Positions 1 through 8,823 of a DNA stretch of 46,014 bases are shown one piece after another (positions within the stretch are counted from its first letter, which is position 1; each line of letters begins with the position of its first letter). This DNA is from SKPH01 sp051748565 (GTDB lineage Bacteria > Bacillota > Dethiobacteria > DTU022). The notes under the pieces were generated by a model. The model saw nothing but the letters and a program-made list of their open reading frames with translations, was not told where the DNA came from and made no database searches. The stretch spans positions 1 to 46,014 of the forward strand of contig JBNJHN010000011.1 of assembly GCA_051748565.1 (NCBI GenBank), in the 5' to 3' direction. Position numbers and translations under genes: made by a program.

Positions 1-306
1 GACATGTTCAAGTTCAGGGGAGTTCTGGTCTATCCCGGGCAGATCGATCAGATGATCTCTGAAATGGAAGGCCTTAACTGTGAGTACCAGGTTATTTTAA
101 AGCGCGATCAGGGCAGGGACAGCATGCTTTTACGTGTGGAATGCGCGCAGGGTTTTTGCGGCGATCGGAGCGAACTTGCCGCAGACTTTCTCAGGATGAC
201 AAAAGCAAAGGTGGGGGTTTCGCCGCAAATAGAGATCGTCGACTGCCAGTGTTTGCCGCGGACGGAAAGGAAGGCCAAGCGGGTTTTTGACGAAAGAGAT
301 ATTTAA
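1..306 (+). CDS. paaK: PaaK-type phenylacetate-CoA ligase, C-terminal fragment (cut by window edge)
   Basis: Only the last ~101 codons are present; the frame is open from base 1 (GAC), so the gene begins left of the window. The fragment has the look of the C-terminal lid domain of PaaK-family adenylate-forming ligases: it begins DMFKFRGVLVYPGQID, where the family usually has a D-M-x-x-x-RG-V-N-V-(F/Y)-P-x-Q-I segment, and ends with LPRTERKAKRVFD, matching the family's LPR-x-x-GKA-(K/R)-R-V-x-D tail containing the catalytic lysine. These enzymes activate aryl- or other organic acids to CoA thioesters with ATP (AMP-forming). The next gene, a GAF/PucR regulator, starts 11 bases after the stop, suggesting cotranscription. 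The acid activated cannot be told from this fragment; phenylacetate is only the family name. The first in-frame ATG (base 4) is internal, not a real start. Confidence 0.85.
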   Translation, partial: DMFKFRGVLVYPGQIDQMISEMEGLNCEYQVILKRDQGRDSMLLRVECAQGFCGDRSELAADFLRMTKAKVGVSPQIEIVDCQCLPRTERKAKRVFDERDI

Positions 307-317
307 GGAGTGTCTAT

Positions 318-2672
318 ATGCGCAGGGTTCCCCAAAAGAAAAATGACTTAGCAGCAGCCGGCCGCAACCTGGGAGAACCGGTTCCCTTTTTCCCGGGCGA
401 GATAAGCGAGATTGCTGCAGAAGAGTGGTTGAATGATGCGGTAATATTGATGCGCTCAACTATTGAAACCGATATCTCCTTTTTTATTTGCTATGATCAG
501 CTGCAGGGTGAGCTGACGGCTTACCTTTCACAGGACAGGGAGGGTGAACCGCTCTGGCAGAAAATGCAGTGGAAAACCGGTAAAGAAGTTACCGGCTTAT
601 TTTCCGGGAGCCCTGCCGACCGGGTTCCCGAATTTAATAAGATTATGACCCCCCTGCTTAAAGAAAAATGTTCTTCACTGCTGCTGCACCCTGTACAACT
701 TACTTCAAACAACTTCGGCCTGGTCGGGGCGGGATCTTTCAATAAAAAGGCCTTTTCTTCCAGCGGTGAAAAGCTGCTGGAGCTGATCGGCCATAATATA
801 ACTAATTTATGGGAAAATAAAGACCGGCAAAGTTCATTCCGCAAGCTGCGCAAAGAGATGGATGCCCTGATGCGTTTCAGCAAGTATTTATCGACAAATA
901 CAGATGACCTGGAGGTCGTTCTGGAGAAAATTTTAGATGAGTTGAAGTCGATTATCGATGTGGAGAGCTGCGGCGTTTTACTTTACAATCATGAACGGAA
1001 GGTCCTGGTTTTACAAAAACCGGCTTTCGGTGTCAGCAACGATCAATTTACTTCTTATGCCCTCTCTACCGATACAGATGCAGAAAACGGGATCGGTGTA
1101 GCTGTAAAGGTATTCCTGACCGGGAAACCTTACATTTGTAACATGACTGACCGTGATCACGTGACCAATCAAAAACTGGCCAGGATTTACGGAGCGCGCA
1201 GCTCGCTTTCAGTTCCCCTTGTGGTCGATAACAGGAGAACCGGGGTGCTCCATACAATTAACAAAAAGAAAGGCTCTTTTACAACGGACGATGCCCGTCT
1301 TCTGGAATTGCTGGCTTACCAGCTGGCCATTGTTATTGAAAATGCCCGCCTGTTCAAGCAGCTGGAGAAGAAAAACGAGCTGCTCCGTCACTCCATGGAT
1401 GTCCATAACAAGCTGACCAGGCTGGTTTTAAGAGGCAAGGGTTTTGAAGAGATTATCTTCACCCTGGCCCAGCTGATAGAAAGGGACATAATCGTCCAGG
1501 ATCAGTTTTTTAAAATACTCGGCTCACACCTGAGTGGTGAAGAAGAAAACCTGTTTTTACTTGAAAAAGCGATGGCGAAAGACCTCTGGGATGATCAAAA
1601 TTTCCGCAAGTTAATCCAGCAGCTCAATAATTTTAAGCAGGCCGTGCTCTTCACTCCTTTCCCGGAAGGTGGCATGACCCGGGCAAGGCTGATTGCACCA
1701 ATTGCCCTGGCCAACAACATTATGGGTTATGTTTCAATCCTGGAAAATGAATTTCAGAAACTTGGCGAGATGGAATTTCTTGCCATCGAGCATGCCGTAA
1801 CAGTCTTTACCCTGAAAATGATGCAGAGCAAGATAGCCTACGAAGCGGAAGAGAGGGTCAGCGGTGATTTTCTTGACGATCTCTTAAACGGCAGTTATCA
1901 TTCCGCCAAAGATATGATCCAGAGAGCTTCATACATCGGTTGCGACCTCTCCGATCCCTACCAGGTTATCTATATCGATATTGATGATTATTCCAGGCAC
2001 CTTAGCAAACAGAAGGGCAATGAAGGGTTCAGGTCGCAGTTAAAGCGGCGGGTTTTCGACATCGTCAGGAATTTCATGGAAGAAAAAATTCCCTCTTCGA
2101 TAACCGGCATAAAAAGCGATGCTATTGTGGTCATTGCACCTTATTCTGAGCATAAATCTTTGCCGGGATTGACCGAGGCAGCCCCCCTGATTAAAGAGAG
2201 GGTCAAAGAAATGGTCCCCGAAATTACCGTTTCTGTCGGTATCGGGAAGGTGAGTGAAAACATCGATGATATAAAGAACTCCTACCAGGAAGCCAGGAGG
2301 GCGATCTTCATAGCCAGGAAGTTCGGCAGGAAAGACCAGGTAACCAGCTATGAAGCCCTCGGCGCTTACAAGCTGTTGTTCAGTATCAAGGACGATGCCA
2401 ATCTGAAGCTTTTTGTGAATCAGAACCTTGGTCCGATCCTTGAGTACGACCGGGAAAAAAATAATGATGTTTTGATCACAACGATCCGGCAGTATATTTT
2501 CTCCAATTACAACAATCAGAAAACTGCAGATAATCTTTTTATACACTTAAATACCCTGAAATACCGCCTGCAAAAAATCCAGGACATTGCGGGGATAGAT
2601 CTGAATGATCCGGAGACGAGACTTAACCTGCAGCTGGCTTTAAAAGTCCTGGAAATCAAAAACCTTTCATAA
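318..2672 (+). CDS. GAF-domain transcriptional regulator with PucR/CdaR-type C-terminal HTH
   Basis: 784 residues, ATG preceded by AAGGAG at 305-310. Residues ~30-165 look like a degenerate GAF-like sensor and ~195-345 like a clear GAF domain (hydrophobic core, then SLSVPLVV and GVLHTINK). A helical linker follows. Residues ~520-665 resemble the GGDEF-like CdaR domain (DPYQVIYIDIDD ... TVSVGIGKV). The last ~57 residues carry the PucR-type HTH (NNQKTADNLFIHLNTLKYRL), the signature of PucR/CdaR activators that respond to small molecules. It sits between a CoA ligase and a TRAP transporter on the same strand, so it most likely senses the pathway substrate or a CoA intermediate and activates the downstream block; this is inference from position. 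No operator was identified. The 203 bases between it and dctP are AT-rich and I could not assign a convincing promoter there. Confidence 0.88.
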   Translation: MRRVPQKKNDLAAAGRNLGEPVPFFPGEISEIAAEEWLNDAVILMRSTIETDISFFICYDQLQGELTAYLSQDREGEPLWQKMQWKTGKEVTGLFSGSPADRVPEFNKIMTPLLKEKCSSLLLHPVQLTSNNFGLVGAGSFNKKAFSSSGEKLLELIGHNITNLWENKDRQSSFRKLRKEMDALMRFSKYLSTNTDDLEVVLEKILDELKSIIDVESCGVLLYNHERKVLVLQKPAFGVSNDQFTSYALSTDTDAENGIGVAVKVFLTGKPYICNMTDRDHVTNQKLARIYGARSSLSVPLVVDNRRTGVLHTINKKKGSFTTDDARLLELLAYQLAIVIENARLFKQLEKKNELLRHSMDVHNKLTRLVLRGKGFEEIIFTLAQLIERDIIVQDQFFKILGSHLSGEEENLFLLEKAMAKDLWDDQNFRKLIQQLNNFKQAVLFTPFPEGGMTRARLIAPIALANNIMGYVSILENEFQKLGEMEFLAIEHAVTVFTLKMMQSKIAYEAEERVSGDFLDDLLNGSYHSAKDMIQRASYIGCDLSDPYQVIYIDIDDYSRHLSKQKGNEGFRSQLKRRVFDIVRNFMEEKIPSSITGIKSDAIVVIAPYSEHKSLPGLTEAAPLIKERVKEMVPEITVSVGIGKVSENIDDIKNSYQEARRAIFIARKFGRKDQVTSYEALGAYKLLFSIKDDANLKLFVNQNLGPILEYDREKNNDVLITTIRQYIFSNYNNQKTADNLFIHLNTLKYRLQKIQDIAGIDLNDPETRLNLQLALKVLEIKNLS

Positions 2673-2875
2673 AAACTATCTGATTTATACAAAAAAACAA
2701 AAAAATATTTGTTTGGAACTGCCATAGGCTGAGGGGAAAGGACGTGATAAAATAAACTGAAAATAATAAGATTGCACAAAAGCGTTAATTTATTGATTCT
2801 TTATGCCTGGGGGTGAGAAATAGGTCATATTTTTCGGTAAGAAGACGCTATTAAAAAATTTGGGGGGCTATTTTT

Positions 2876-3964
2876 ATGAAAAGTCTAAATTGGATGATTC
2901 TGATTCTTTTCGGTTTCGCCTTAATTATGGGGGCGATGTTTGTTGGCTGCGCTCCAGCTGATGTGCCGGATGATGTAATAGACGTAATAGATGATGACGA
3001 TGATGAAGAAGTTGTGGAAGAACCAAGAGAAACTATTACCCTGCGGTATGCTTTCTTCGCTCCGGCGGGAACTTTTCCCGCTGTCCAGATGGAGGAATGG
3101 GCTTCCCGCGTGGAAGAGCGTACCGACGGCTGGGTTCAGGTTGAAACCTTTCCCGGCGGAACACTGCTCGGACCCTTCAACATGTTCGACGGGGTGCTGG
3201 AGGGAGTGGCGGAGATCGGCCTGTCCTGTCCTTCCTATGAGCCGGGCCGTTTCCCTCTGGTCGAGCTTGCTGATTACCCGCTGGATTATCCCAATGCCGA
3301 AGTAGCCAGCAGGGTCTTGTGGGAACTTTACGACGAATTTCAACCGGATGAGTTTGCAGATTTTAAAGTAATCACCATGTTCGCTACCGAACCGGCTTTT
3401 ATCCAGTCGATAGACCGTGTGGCCAGCATGGAAGATTTAAGGGGTATGGAACTCAGGGCTGCAGGAACAGGAGCGCCGTTCCTGGGAGCGCTCGGCGCAA
3501 CCCAGGTAAGCATGGGCCAGGGTGAAGTAGGCGAAGCGCTGCAGACCGGGGTAATTGACGGCTATGCTTCCTCACGGGAAGTTTTATACGATTTCAAATA
3601 TGCAGAGATTGTCAAGTATGTAACCGATTATCCCATTTTCCAGATTTCCTTTGCCGCGGTTATGGCCAAAGATGTCTGGGACAGCCTGCCCCGGGAAGTT
3701 CAGGATGTTATCGATGAATTAAGCGCGGAAATGGCAGTGTGGACCGGGCAGTACCTGGATGGGCACGCTATTGATGCTGTCGATTGGGCCGTAGAAGAAG
3801 AAGGGTTGGAAGTTGTAACCCTCTCTGATCAGGAAAGAGCCCGCTGGGACGCCGTGCTGCAGCCACTGGTTGATGATGCGGTTGAAAACCTGGAAGCCCA
3901 GGGATTACCCGGCCAGGCCTTCATTGAAAGGCTTTACCAGCTGAGGGATCAATATAGCAACTAA
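2876..3964 (+). CDS. dctP: TRAP transporter substrate-binding lipoprotein DctP
   Basis: 362 residues, ATG after a G-rich site (GGGGGG ~2862-2867). It has an N-terminal signal segment with a hydrophobic run (residues 7-24) and a lipobox-like FVGC with Cys25, so it is probably a membrane-anchored lipoprotein; Phe at -3 is less usual than Leu. A strikingly acidic linker (DDVIDVIDDDDDEE, ~31-46) separates the anchor from the binding domain. The domain has the DctP pattern: YAFFAPAGTFPA near its start and MEDLRGMELRAAGTG with the conserved Arg region that binds a substrate carboxylate in characterised family members. It captures an organic acid outside the membrane and delivers it to DctQM encoded next. 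Substrate identity is unknown; TRAP systems usually take carboxylates or sulfonates. Confidence 0.93.
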   Translation: MKSLNWMILILFGFALIMGAMFVGCAPADVPDDVIDVIDDDDDEEVVEEPRETITLRYAFFAPAGTFPAVQMEEWASRVEERTDGWVQVETFPGGTLLGPFNMFDGVLEGVAEIGLSCPSYEPGRFPLVELADYPLDYPNAEVASRVLWELYDEFQPDEFADFKVITMFATEPAFIQSIDRVASMEDLRGMELRAAGTGAPFLGALGATQVSMGQGEVGEALQTGVIDGYASSREVLYDFKYAEIVKYVTDYPIFQISFAAVMAKDVWDSLPREVQDVIDELSAEMAVWTGQYLDGHAIDAVDWAVEEEGLEVVTLSDQERARWDAVLQPLVDDAVENLEAQGLPGQAFIERLYQLRDQYSN

Positions 3965-3991
3965 TCGGTGACCGGGTTTTTACCCGATGGT

Positions 3992-4052
3992 AACAAGGGG
4001 CGCCTGCTGTGAACAATCTGTCCGGGGAAACGGTTGAGCGGGCGCCCCTGTT
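3992..4052 (+). promoter_or_regulatory. Long-loop inverted repeat between dctP and dctQ
   Basis: The arms 3992-4004 (AACAAGGGGCGCC) and 4041-4052 (GGCGCCCCTGTT) pair over 12 bp with one bulged A, enclosing a ~36-base loop. A small CGGG/CCCG hairpin lies just before it (3973-3986). There is no real T-run after the stem, so it is more likely an mRNA-stabilising or partial-attenuation structure than a full terminator. Such structures would fit the common need for more binding protein than permease; this role is inference. Confidence 0.5.
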
Positions 4053-4078
4053 AAGTTTTCAAAAAGGAGCTGCTATGA

Positions 4079-4564
4079 TTGGATTTCCTGGATAAGATAA
4101 ATAAGAATCTGAGCAGGATTTTTGTCTGGATTGCCGGAAGCGCTCTGGTTGCTGTCATGCTGCTCGCTGTGGTAAATATGTTTTTGCGTGCATTTTATGT
4201 TCCCATTGGTGCTACCTGGGAGTTAGTCGGTTTCCTGACTGCCATAGTCACTGCTTTTTCCCTTGGCTTTTCTCAATTGACAAAAGCCCATGTAGCCATA
4301 GATTTACTAATCCAAAATTTCCCCCTCCGTGTGCGTCTATTCTTAGAAAGTATTACTACTTTACTCTCTGTGTTTTTGTTCGGGATAGCAACATGGCATA
4401 TTTATCAATATGCAGGCAGGGTCATGGATCAGGGGGTTCTCTCGGAAACCCTCCGGATACCTTTTTATCCGATTATTTATGCAGTATCTGCCGCTTTTTT
4501 ATGTTTCACCCTGGTTTTGCTGGCAGATTTTTTTAAGGCTGTGAATGGAGCTTTTAAAAAATGA
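4079..4564 (+). CDS. dctQ: TRAP transporter small membrane subunit DctQ
   Basis: 161 residues with four hydrophobic segments (roughly 14-36, 47-70, 85-108, 128-152), the size and layout of DctQ. A conserved-looking GATWELVGFL lies at the second segment. The start is TTG at 4079, with AGGAG at 4064-4068. An ATG at 4075 has the same ribosome binding site but opens a different frame ending after six codons (stop at 4093-4095), overlapping the DctQ start. The 3' end overlaps the dctM start (ATGA at 4561-4564), indicating translational coupling. DctQ pairs with DctM to form the sodium-driven permease that takes substrate from DctP. Confidence 0.9.
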   Translation: MDFLDKINKNLSRIFVWIAGSALVAVMLLAVVNMFLRAFYVPIGATWELVGFLTAIVTAFSLGFSQLTKAHVAIDLLIQNFPLRVRLFLESITTLLSVFLFGIATWHIYQYAGRVMDQGVLSETLRIPFYPIIYAVSAAFLCFTLVLLADFFKAVNGAFKK

Positions 4565-5862
4565 GTGATATTACATTAGCTGTTCTCGGTATTATATTTA
4601 TGTTTTTATTGATGCTGCTGCGCATGCCGGTGGGTTTTGCCATGTTTTTTGCCGGGTTCGTCGGATTCAGCATCGTGGTATCTCCTCGGGCTGCTGTCAG
4701 CATTCTGAGCACGGATATCTGGGCCGGTTTTTCCTCTTACAGTCTGGGTGTAATCCCCATGTTTGTCTTTATGGGACAGATTGCTTTTCGTACCGGTGTT
4801 ACCGAAAGCCTTTACAGCGCTGCCTACAAATGGGTGGGGCATATGAAAGGAGGTATGGCCGGGACAACCATTGCCGCAAGTACTGCCTTTGCGGCCATCT
4901 GTGGGTCAAACGCTGCTACCACGGCGACCATGGGTACGATCGCTTTGCCTGAAATGAAAAGATTTAATTACAGCCCCATGTTGAGTACCGGCAGTGTTGC
5001 TGCGGGTGGAACTCTCGGTGTTGTCATTCCTCCAAGCGTAGTTCTGATTATAATCGCTATTCAGACCGAACAGTCTATTATCAGGCTGTTTGTGGCAAAT
5101 ATCATTCCCGGCCTTTTGCTGGCCGGATTATTTATGCTGACAGTGATACTGGTCTGCATGAAATACCCGCATCTTGGCCCCGCAGGTCCAAAATCAACTT
5201 TTATGGAGAAGATTAGATCTCTAAGCGGTGTTGTCGAACCACTGGTTCTATTTTTCCTGGTTATCGGGGGTCTTTATGCCGGGTGGTTTACACCTACAGA
5301 GGCTGGGGCGGCCGGATCATTTGGCGCACTGGTAATTGCACTGGTGCAGCGAAAGCTCTCCTGGAATAATTTTTCCCTGGCTATTATGGATACGCTGCGG
5401 ATCTCGGCCATGGTTATGATCCTGGTGGGTGGCGCAGTCGCATTTGGCCGTTTCCTGACCGTAACCAGGCTGCCCTATGTCCTAGCTGAATGGGCGGTTG
5501 ACCTTCCCATTTCATCTTTGTTCATACTGTTGATCATCATACTTATTTATATCATTGGCGGAGCCGTTATGGACGCCCTCGGTTTTCTGACTTTGAGCAT
5601 ACCGATCTTCTTTCCCCTTGCCATGGCCCTCGGTTATGAGCCGATCTGGTATACAGTGCTGATTTGCATCATTACCACTATGGGTGCGATTACTCCGCCT
5701 GTAGGTATTAATGCTTTTATCGTCAAAGGACTGGAACCCGATGTGCCCATGGAGGAGATCTTTAAAGGCGTAGGCCTGTTTATGATGGCCTATGTAATTA
5801 CCGTAGTGCTGTTGATTTTATTCCCGCAGATTGCCATGTTTTTACCGCGCCTTTTGTTTTAA
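4561..5862 (+). CDS. dctM: TRAP transporter large permease subunit DctM
   Basis: 433 residues, hydrophobic throughout with about 12 membrane segments, the usual length for DctM. Family hallmarks include LLRMPVGFAMFFAGFVG near the N-terminus, CGSNAATTATMGTIALPEM, the VIPPSVVLIIIAI segment, and GAITPPVGINAFIVKG near the C-terminus. It is the ion-coupled transport subunit of the DctPQM system. It starts with ATG overlapping the dctQ stop by four bases. The transporter is complete in this window, which favours uptake of an external organic acid as the first step of the following catabolic genes. Confidence 0.95.
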   Translation: MSDITLAVLGIIFMFLLMLLRMPVGFAMFFAGFVGFSIVVSPRAAVSILSTDIWAGFSSYSLGVIPMFVFMGQIAFRTGVTESLYSAAYKWVGHMKGGMAGTTIAASTAFAAICGSNAATTATMGTIALPEMKRFNYSPMLSTGSVAAGGTLGVVIPPSVVLIIIAIQTEQSIIRLFVANIIPGLLLAGLFMLTVILVCMKYPHLGPAGPKSTFMEKIRSLSGVVEPLVLFFLVIGGLYAGWFTPTEAGAAGSFGALVIALVQRKLSWNNFSLAIMDTLRISAMVMILVGGAVAFGRFLTVTRLPYVLAEWAVDLPISSLFILLIIILIYIIGGAVMDALGFLTLSIPIFFPLAMALGYEPIWYTVLICIITTMGAITPPVGINAFIVKGLEPDVPMEEIFKGVGLFMMAYVITVVLLILFPQIAMFLPRLLF

Positions 5863-5931
5863 TAAGAAAATTTGGCGGGCCTTATAATGATGTTTTTTAA
5901 TTACAAGCTTCCGGGAAAGGAGACATCTGCC

Positions 5932-7128
5932 TTGGGTGAAAATATCTTTAAAAATATTACTGCCCTGACCCTGGAGCAAGCCACAGTTGCTCCCTACCTG
6001 ACTTACCGTCTGGCCCAGGATGGGATAAATGTGATCAGGGTCGAGAATCCGGCCATGCCGGATCCCAATCGCTTCATTGGTGAGAACCGTTTAAATGAGG
6101 AGGGTATGTATACTTATTTTCTGGCCATAAATGCCGGGAAAAAGGCTATTACACTCAATCTTGCCGAAGAAAAGGGAAGGGATCTTTTAAAGAAGCTTAT
6201 CAGTGGATTAAACGTGGATATTTTCATTACGAACCAGCTGCCGCGCAACTATGAGAAGCTGGGCATCGCGTATGAAATTTTAGCTGCCGTAAAAAAAGAC
6301 CTTGTCTGGGTAGGAATTACAGGTTTCGGACCTGATTCGAACGAGGCTGCATACGATCCGATTTTACAGGCCAGGGGCGGTTTAATGGAATTAACCGGGG
6401 AAAAAGAGGGTAACCCCGTGGTTACAGGAATTCCTCTGCCCGATATGGGCACCAGTGAACATGCCTACGGCCTGATTATGAAGGCCCTCCTGCAAAAAGC
6501 GCTGACAGGAGAGGGCAGCAGGATCGATATGTGCATGTTCGAGTCTACGGTCTCCTGGCTTACGGTTCCTATCTGTTTGTCAAAAAGCTTTGGGAATCAG
6601 ATTACCCGCCGCGGCAATACTCACGAATTTTTTGCCCCGGTTTCTGTTTACCAGAGCAGTGACAGTTATGTCTATATCGCCGTAGGCAATGATCGGCAGT
6701 GGGAAGCGGTAACTGCAATCCCCGCTTTCAAACATCTGGCTAAAGAGGAATATAAACGAAATGCCGGTCGGATTGCCGATGTTGACAATCTTAACCGGGC
6801 CATCAACGAGGTTACCCGAAAGCATTCCACCAAAGAACTGATCAGGATTTTTATGGAAGCAAAAGTTGCTATCTCCAGGGTTAATACAGTTCCCGATGTT
6901 CTCGAAGAACCGCTTGTGCAGAAGAATTGCCTCTTCAGCCGGGATGAGCAGAGTAAAACGGAACTGACACTGGCGCCGCCTCCGAATATGACCCCATTTT
7001 TGAAGGAGGAGGGCAGGTATCTGAGTTTCCCACCCCGCATGGGACAGCACAACCAGGATATCTACGGCACCGGCCTTAAAATAGGCCCGGAAGACCTGCA
7101 GCGTTTAAGCGAAGAGAAGATAATCTAG
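5932..7128 (+). CDS. Family III (CaiB/BaiF) CoA-transferase
   Basis: 398 residues from the TTG at 5932, chosen because GGAAAGGAGA (5914-5923) lies 8 bases upstream and because family III proteins begin close to a segment like ITALTLEQATVAPYLTYRLA; an upstream in-frame TTG at 5872 adds 20 residues without a good site. The conserved N-terminal Rossmann-like half contains DGINVIRVENP and LDL/NAGKKAITLNL-type segments. Asp142 in AYDPILQARGG is at the position of the family's catalytic aspartate, which forms the acyl-enzyme anhydride. These enzymes move CoA from a donor thioester (succinyl-CoA or others) to a carboxylic acid; some relatives are racemases. Position right after the transporter suggests it activates the imported acid. 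Substrate unknown. Confidence 0.88.
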   Translation: MGENIFKNITALTLEQATVAPYLTYRLAQDGINVIRVENPAMPDPNRFIGENRLNEEGMYTYFLAINAGKKAITLNLAEEKGRDLLKKLISGLNVDIFITNQLPRNYEKLGIAYEILAAVKKDLVWVGITGFGPDSNEAAYDPILQARGGLMELTGEKEGNPVVTGIPLPDMGTSEHAYGLIMKALLQKALTGEGSRIDMCMFESTVSWLTVPICLSKSFGNQITRRGNTHEFFAPVSVYQSSDSYVYIAVGNDRQWEAVTAIPAFKHLAKEEYKRNAGRIADVDNLNRAINEVTRKHSTKELIRIFMEAKVAISRVNTVPDVLEEPLVQKNCLFSRDEQSKTELTLAPPPNMTPFLKEEGRYLSFPPRMGQHNQDIYGTGLKIGPEDLQRLSEEKII

Positions 7129-7185
7129 AGCCTGGCAGTAACCTATCAATTTAGTCGACAGTATGAGGAACGGGGGGTAGTGAGC

Positions 7186-8331
7186 ATGGATTTCAAGCTT
7201 AACGAGGAACAAGAAGCGATCAGGAAAATGGTCGCAGATTTTACGGAAAAAGAGATTGCGCCTGTTGCCGCTGAACTTGATGAAGAAGAACGCTTTCCCC
7301 GGGATATTCTAGAAAAACTGGATCAACTGGGACTTTCCAATTTTACTGTGCCTGAAGAATACGGCGGACCGGGTATTGATACCCTTTCTGCTGTCGTGGC
7401 TGCCGCAGAACTGGCTCGTGGATGTGCCGGTGTGGCCAGTGCTTTAACCGGTAATTCTGTAGCTCTTTATCCGATTGTCTGTGCCGGTTCCGAAGGAATG
7501 AAAGAGAAATATCTCAACGAAATATGCGATGAGGGCAAGCTGGTCTCGCTCGCCCTGAACGAACCAGAAGCCGGTTCAAATGCAGCTGTACTGACCTCCA
7601 GGTACGAACTTGAAGGTGACAGCTATATATTAAATGGAGAAAAGTCATTTATCAGCGGGGCTACATATGCCGATTACTTTGTTGTTTTTGCTGTAAATGA
7701 TTCCGGAGAGTCTAAAAAAACCTCCGCTTTTATGGTGGCGGCCGATTCTGCCGGCATTGATGTGGGTGAGCCGGAAAGAAAAATGGGCCTGCGTGCTTCC
7801 AATACTGCCGGGGTTGTTTTTAAAGATGTCAGGGTTCCTGCCGGAAACTTGATCGGCAGAGAAGGCGACGGTGTAGATCTGGCCGGCAAAACCTCCGCCC
7901 TGGCCCGGATATTTATCGGGGCGCTCTGCATCGGCCTTTCCAGGGCGGCTCTGGGAGAATCGATCAGGTTTGCCCGGGAAAGAATCCAGTTTGGCAAACC
8001 GATAGCCGCAAACCAGGCCATTCAATTTATGCTGGCCGATATGGCAGCGAGAATTGAAGCGGCAGAATTGCTGGTTGCACGTGCTGCCTGGATTCTTGAT
8101 GATGGCATATCCTGCAGCAGTGAGGCGGCGGTTGCCAAGCTTGTTGCAACCGAATCGGCCATGCAGAGCACTGTTGATGCCATCCAGGTTTTAGGGGGAT
8201 ACGGTTATTCCAGAGAATATCCTGTAGAAAAATTTATGCGGGATGCCAAAACATTGCAGATTATAGAAGGGACGGGAATGATCCAGCGCATGATTATTGC
8301 CGGGACATTACTGGGTCAGACTGCTCCATGA
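7186..8331 (+). CDS. Acyl-CoA dehydrogenase (first copy)
   Basis: 381 residues from ATG 7186 (GGGGGGT at 7172-7177, spacing 8); a GTG two codons upstream is less well placed. It is a standard-length FAD acyl-CoA dehydrogenase: helical N-domain (KLNEEQEAIRKMVADFTEKE), beta-domain with NEPEAGSNAA and GEKSFISGA, and C-domain with VLGGYGYSREYPVEKFMRDA. Glu361 in IIEGTGMIQR matches the catalytic base position of short- and medium-chain members, so alpha,beta-dehydrogenation of an acyl-CoA is expected, probably passing electrons to an electron-transfer flavoprotein not encoded here. Together with the CoA-transferase it resembles the start of pathways that oxidise substituted succinates or branched acids, but chain specificity cannot be read. 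A second, distinct copy lies at 18.1 kb. Confidence 0.9.
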   Translation: MDFKLNEEQEAIRKMVADFTEKEIAPVAAELDEEERFPRDILEKLDQLGLSNFTVPEEYGGPGIDTLSAVVAAAELARGCAGVASALTGNSVALYPIVCAGSEGMKEKYLNEICDEGKLVSLALNEPEAGSNAAVLTSRYELEGDSYILNGEKSFISGATYADYFVVFAVNDSGESKKTSAFMVAADSAGIDVGEPERKMGLRASNTAGVVFKDVRVPAGNLIGREGDGVDLAGKTSALARIFIGALCIGLSRAALGESIRFARERIQFGKPIAANQAIQFMLADMAARIEAAELLVARAAWILDDGISCSSEAAVAKLVATESAMQSTVDAIQVLGGYGYSREYPVEKFMRDAKTLQIIEGTGMIQRMIIAGTLLGQTAP

Positions 8332-8374
8332 TAATAACTCATGATTTATTTTCACACAAAGGGGTGCCTGAGCT

Positions 8375-8791
8375 ATGAGTGAAAAAAGAAGGTTTCGTGT
8401 ACTTGTGGCAAAACCGGGGCTCGACGGTCATGATCGTGGAGCCAAGGTAATCTCCTATTTGCTGAAAGATATTGGTATGGACGTAATTTACACGGGGCTG
8501 CATAAAACTGTTGAAGAGATTGTGGCTGCCGCCCTGCAGGAAGATGTTGATGTTATCGGCTTGAGTATAATGACCGGGGCGCATATACCAATTACTGAGA
8601 AACTGATTAAACAGCTGGAGGAAGCCGGTGCGGAAGAGATCGTAGTTACTGTTGGCGGTGTTATTCCATCCCGTGACCTGGAAAAGTTAAAGTCACTGGG
8701 TGTAAAGGCTGTATTTCCAGGGGGGACTTCTTTTGATGAAATTGCCTCATTTTTCAAAGAAGAGCTTCCCGCCCTCCGTAAGGCGATTTAA
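8375..8791 (+). CDS. B12-binding small subunit of acyl-CoA mutase
   Basis: 138 residues, the size of a free-standing cobalamin-binding domain of the methylmalonyl-CoA mutase family. The D-x-H-x-x-G motif is present as D17-G-H19-D-R-G22; His19 is the lower axial cobalt ligand. Downstream GLSIMTGAH and VGGVIPSRDL correspond to the S-x-L and GG elements that hold the dimethylbenzimidazole tail. The upstream region is 43 bases with a modest G-rich site. The large catalytic subunit follows after 32 bases, so the enzyme is of the split type (as in isobutyryl-CoA, 2-hydroxyisobutyryl-CoA, archaeal methylmalonyl-CoA and related mutases). Confidence 0.93.
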   Translation: MSEKRRFRVLVAKPGLDGHDRGAKVISYLLKDIGMDVIYTGLHKTVEEIVAAALQEDVDVIGLSIMTGAHIPITEKLIKQLEEAGAEEIVVTVGGVIPSRDLEKLKSLGVKAVFPGGTSFDEIASFFKEELPALRKAI

Positions 8792-8823
8792 TTACAGGGT
8801 GAAGAAAGGTTAGGAGGTTTGAC

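Noticed and set aside
2673..2875. Sigma-54 promoter upstream of dctP, given the GAF regulator
   Set aside because: The regulator lacks an AAA+ sigma-54 activation domain and no TGGCAC-N5-TTGC site is present.
4075..4095. Frameshifted dctQ beginning at ATG 4075
   Set aside because: The TTG at 4079 gives a full-length DctQ with the same ribosome binding site, so a frameshift need not be assumed.
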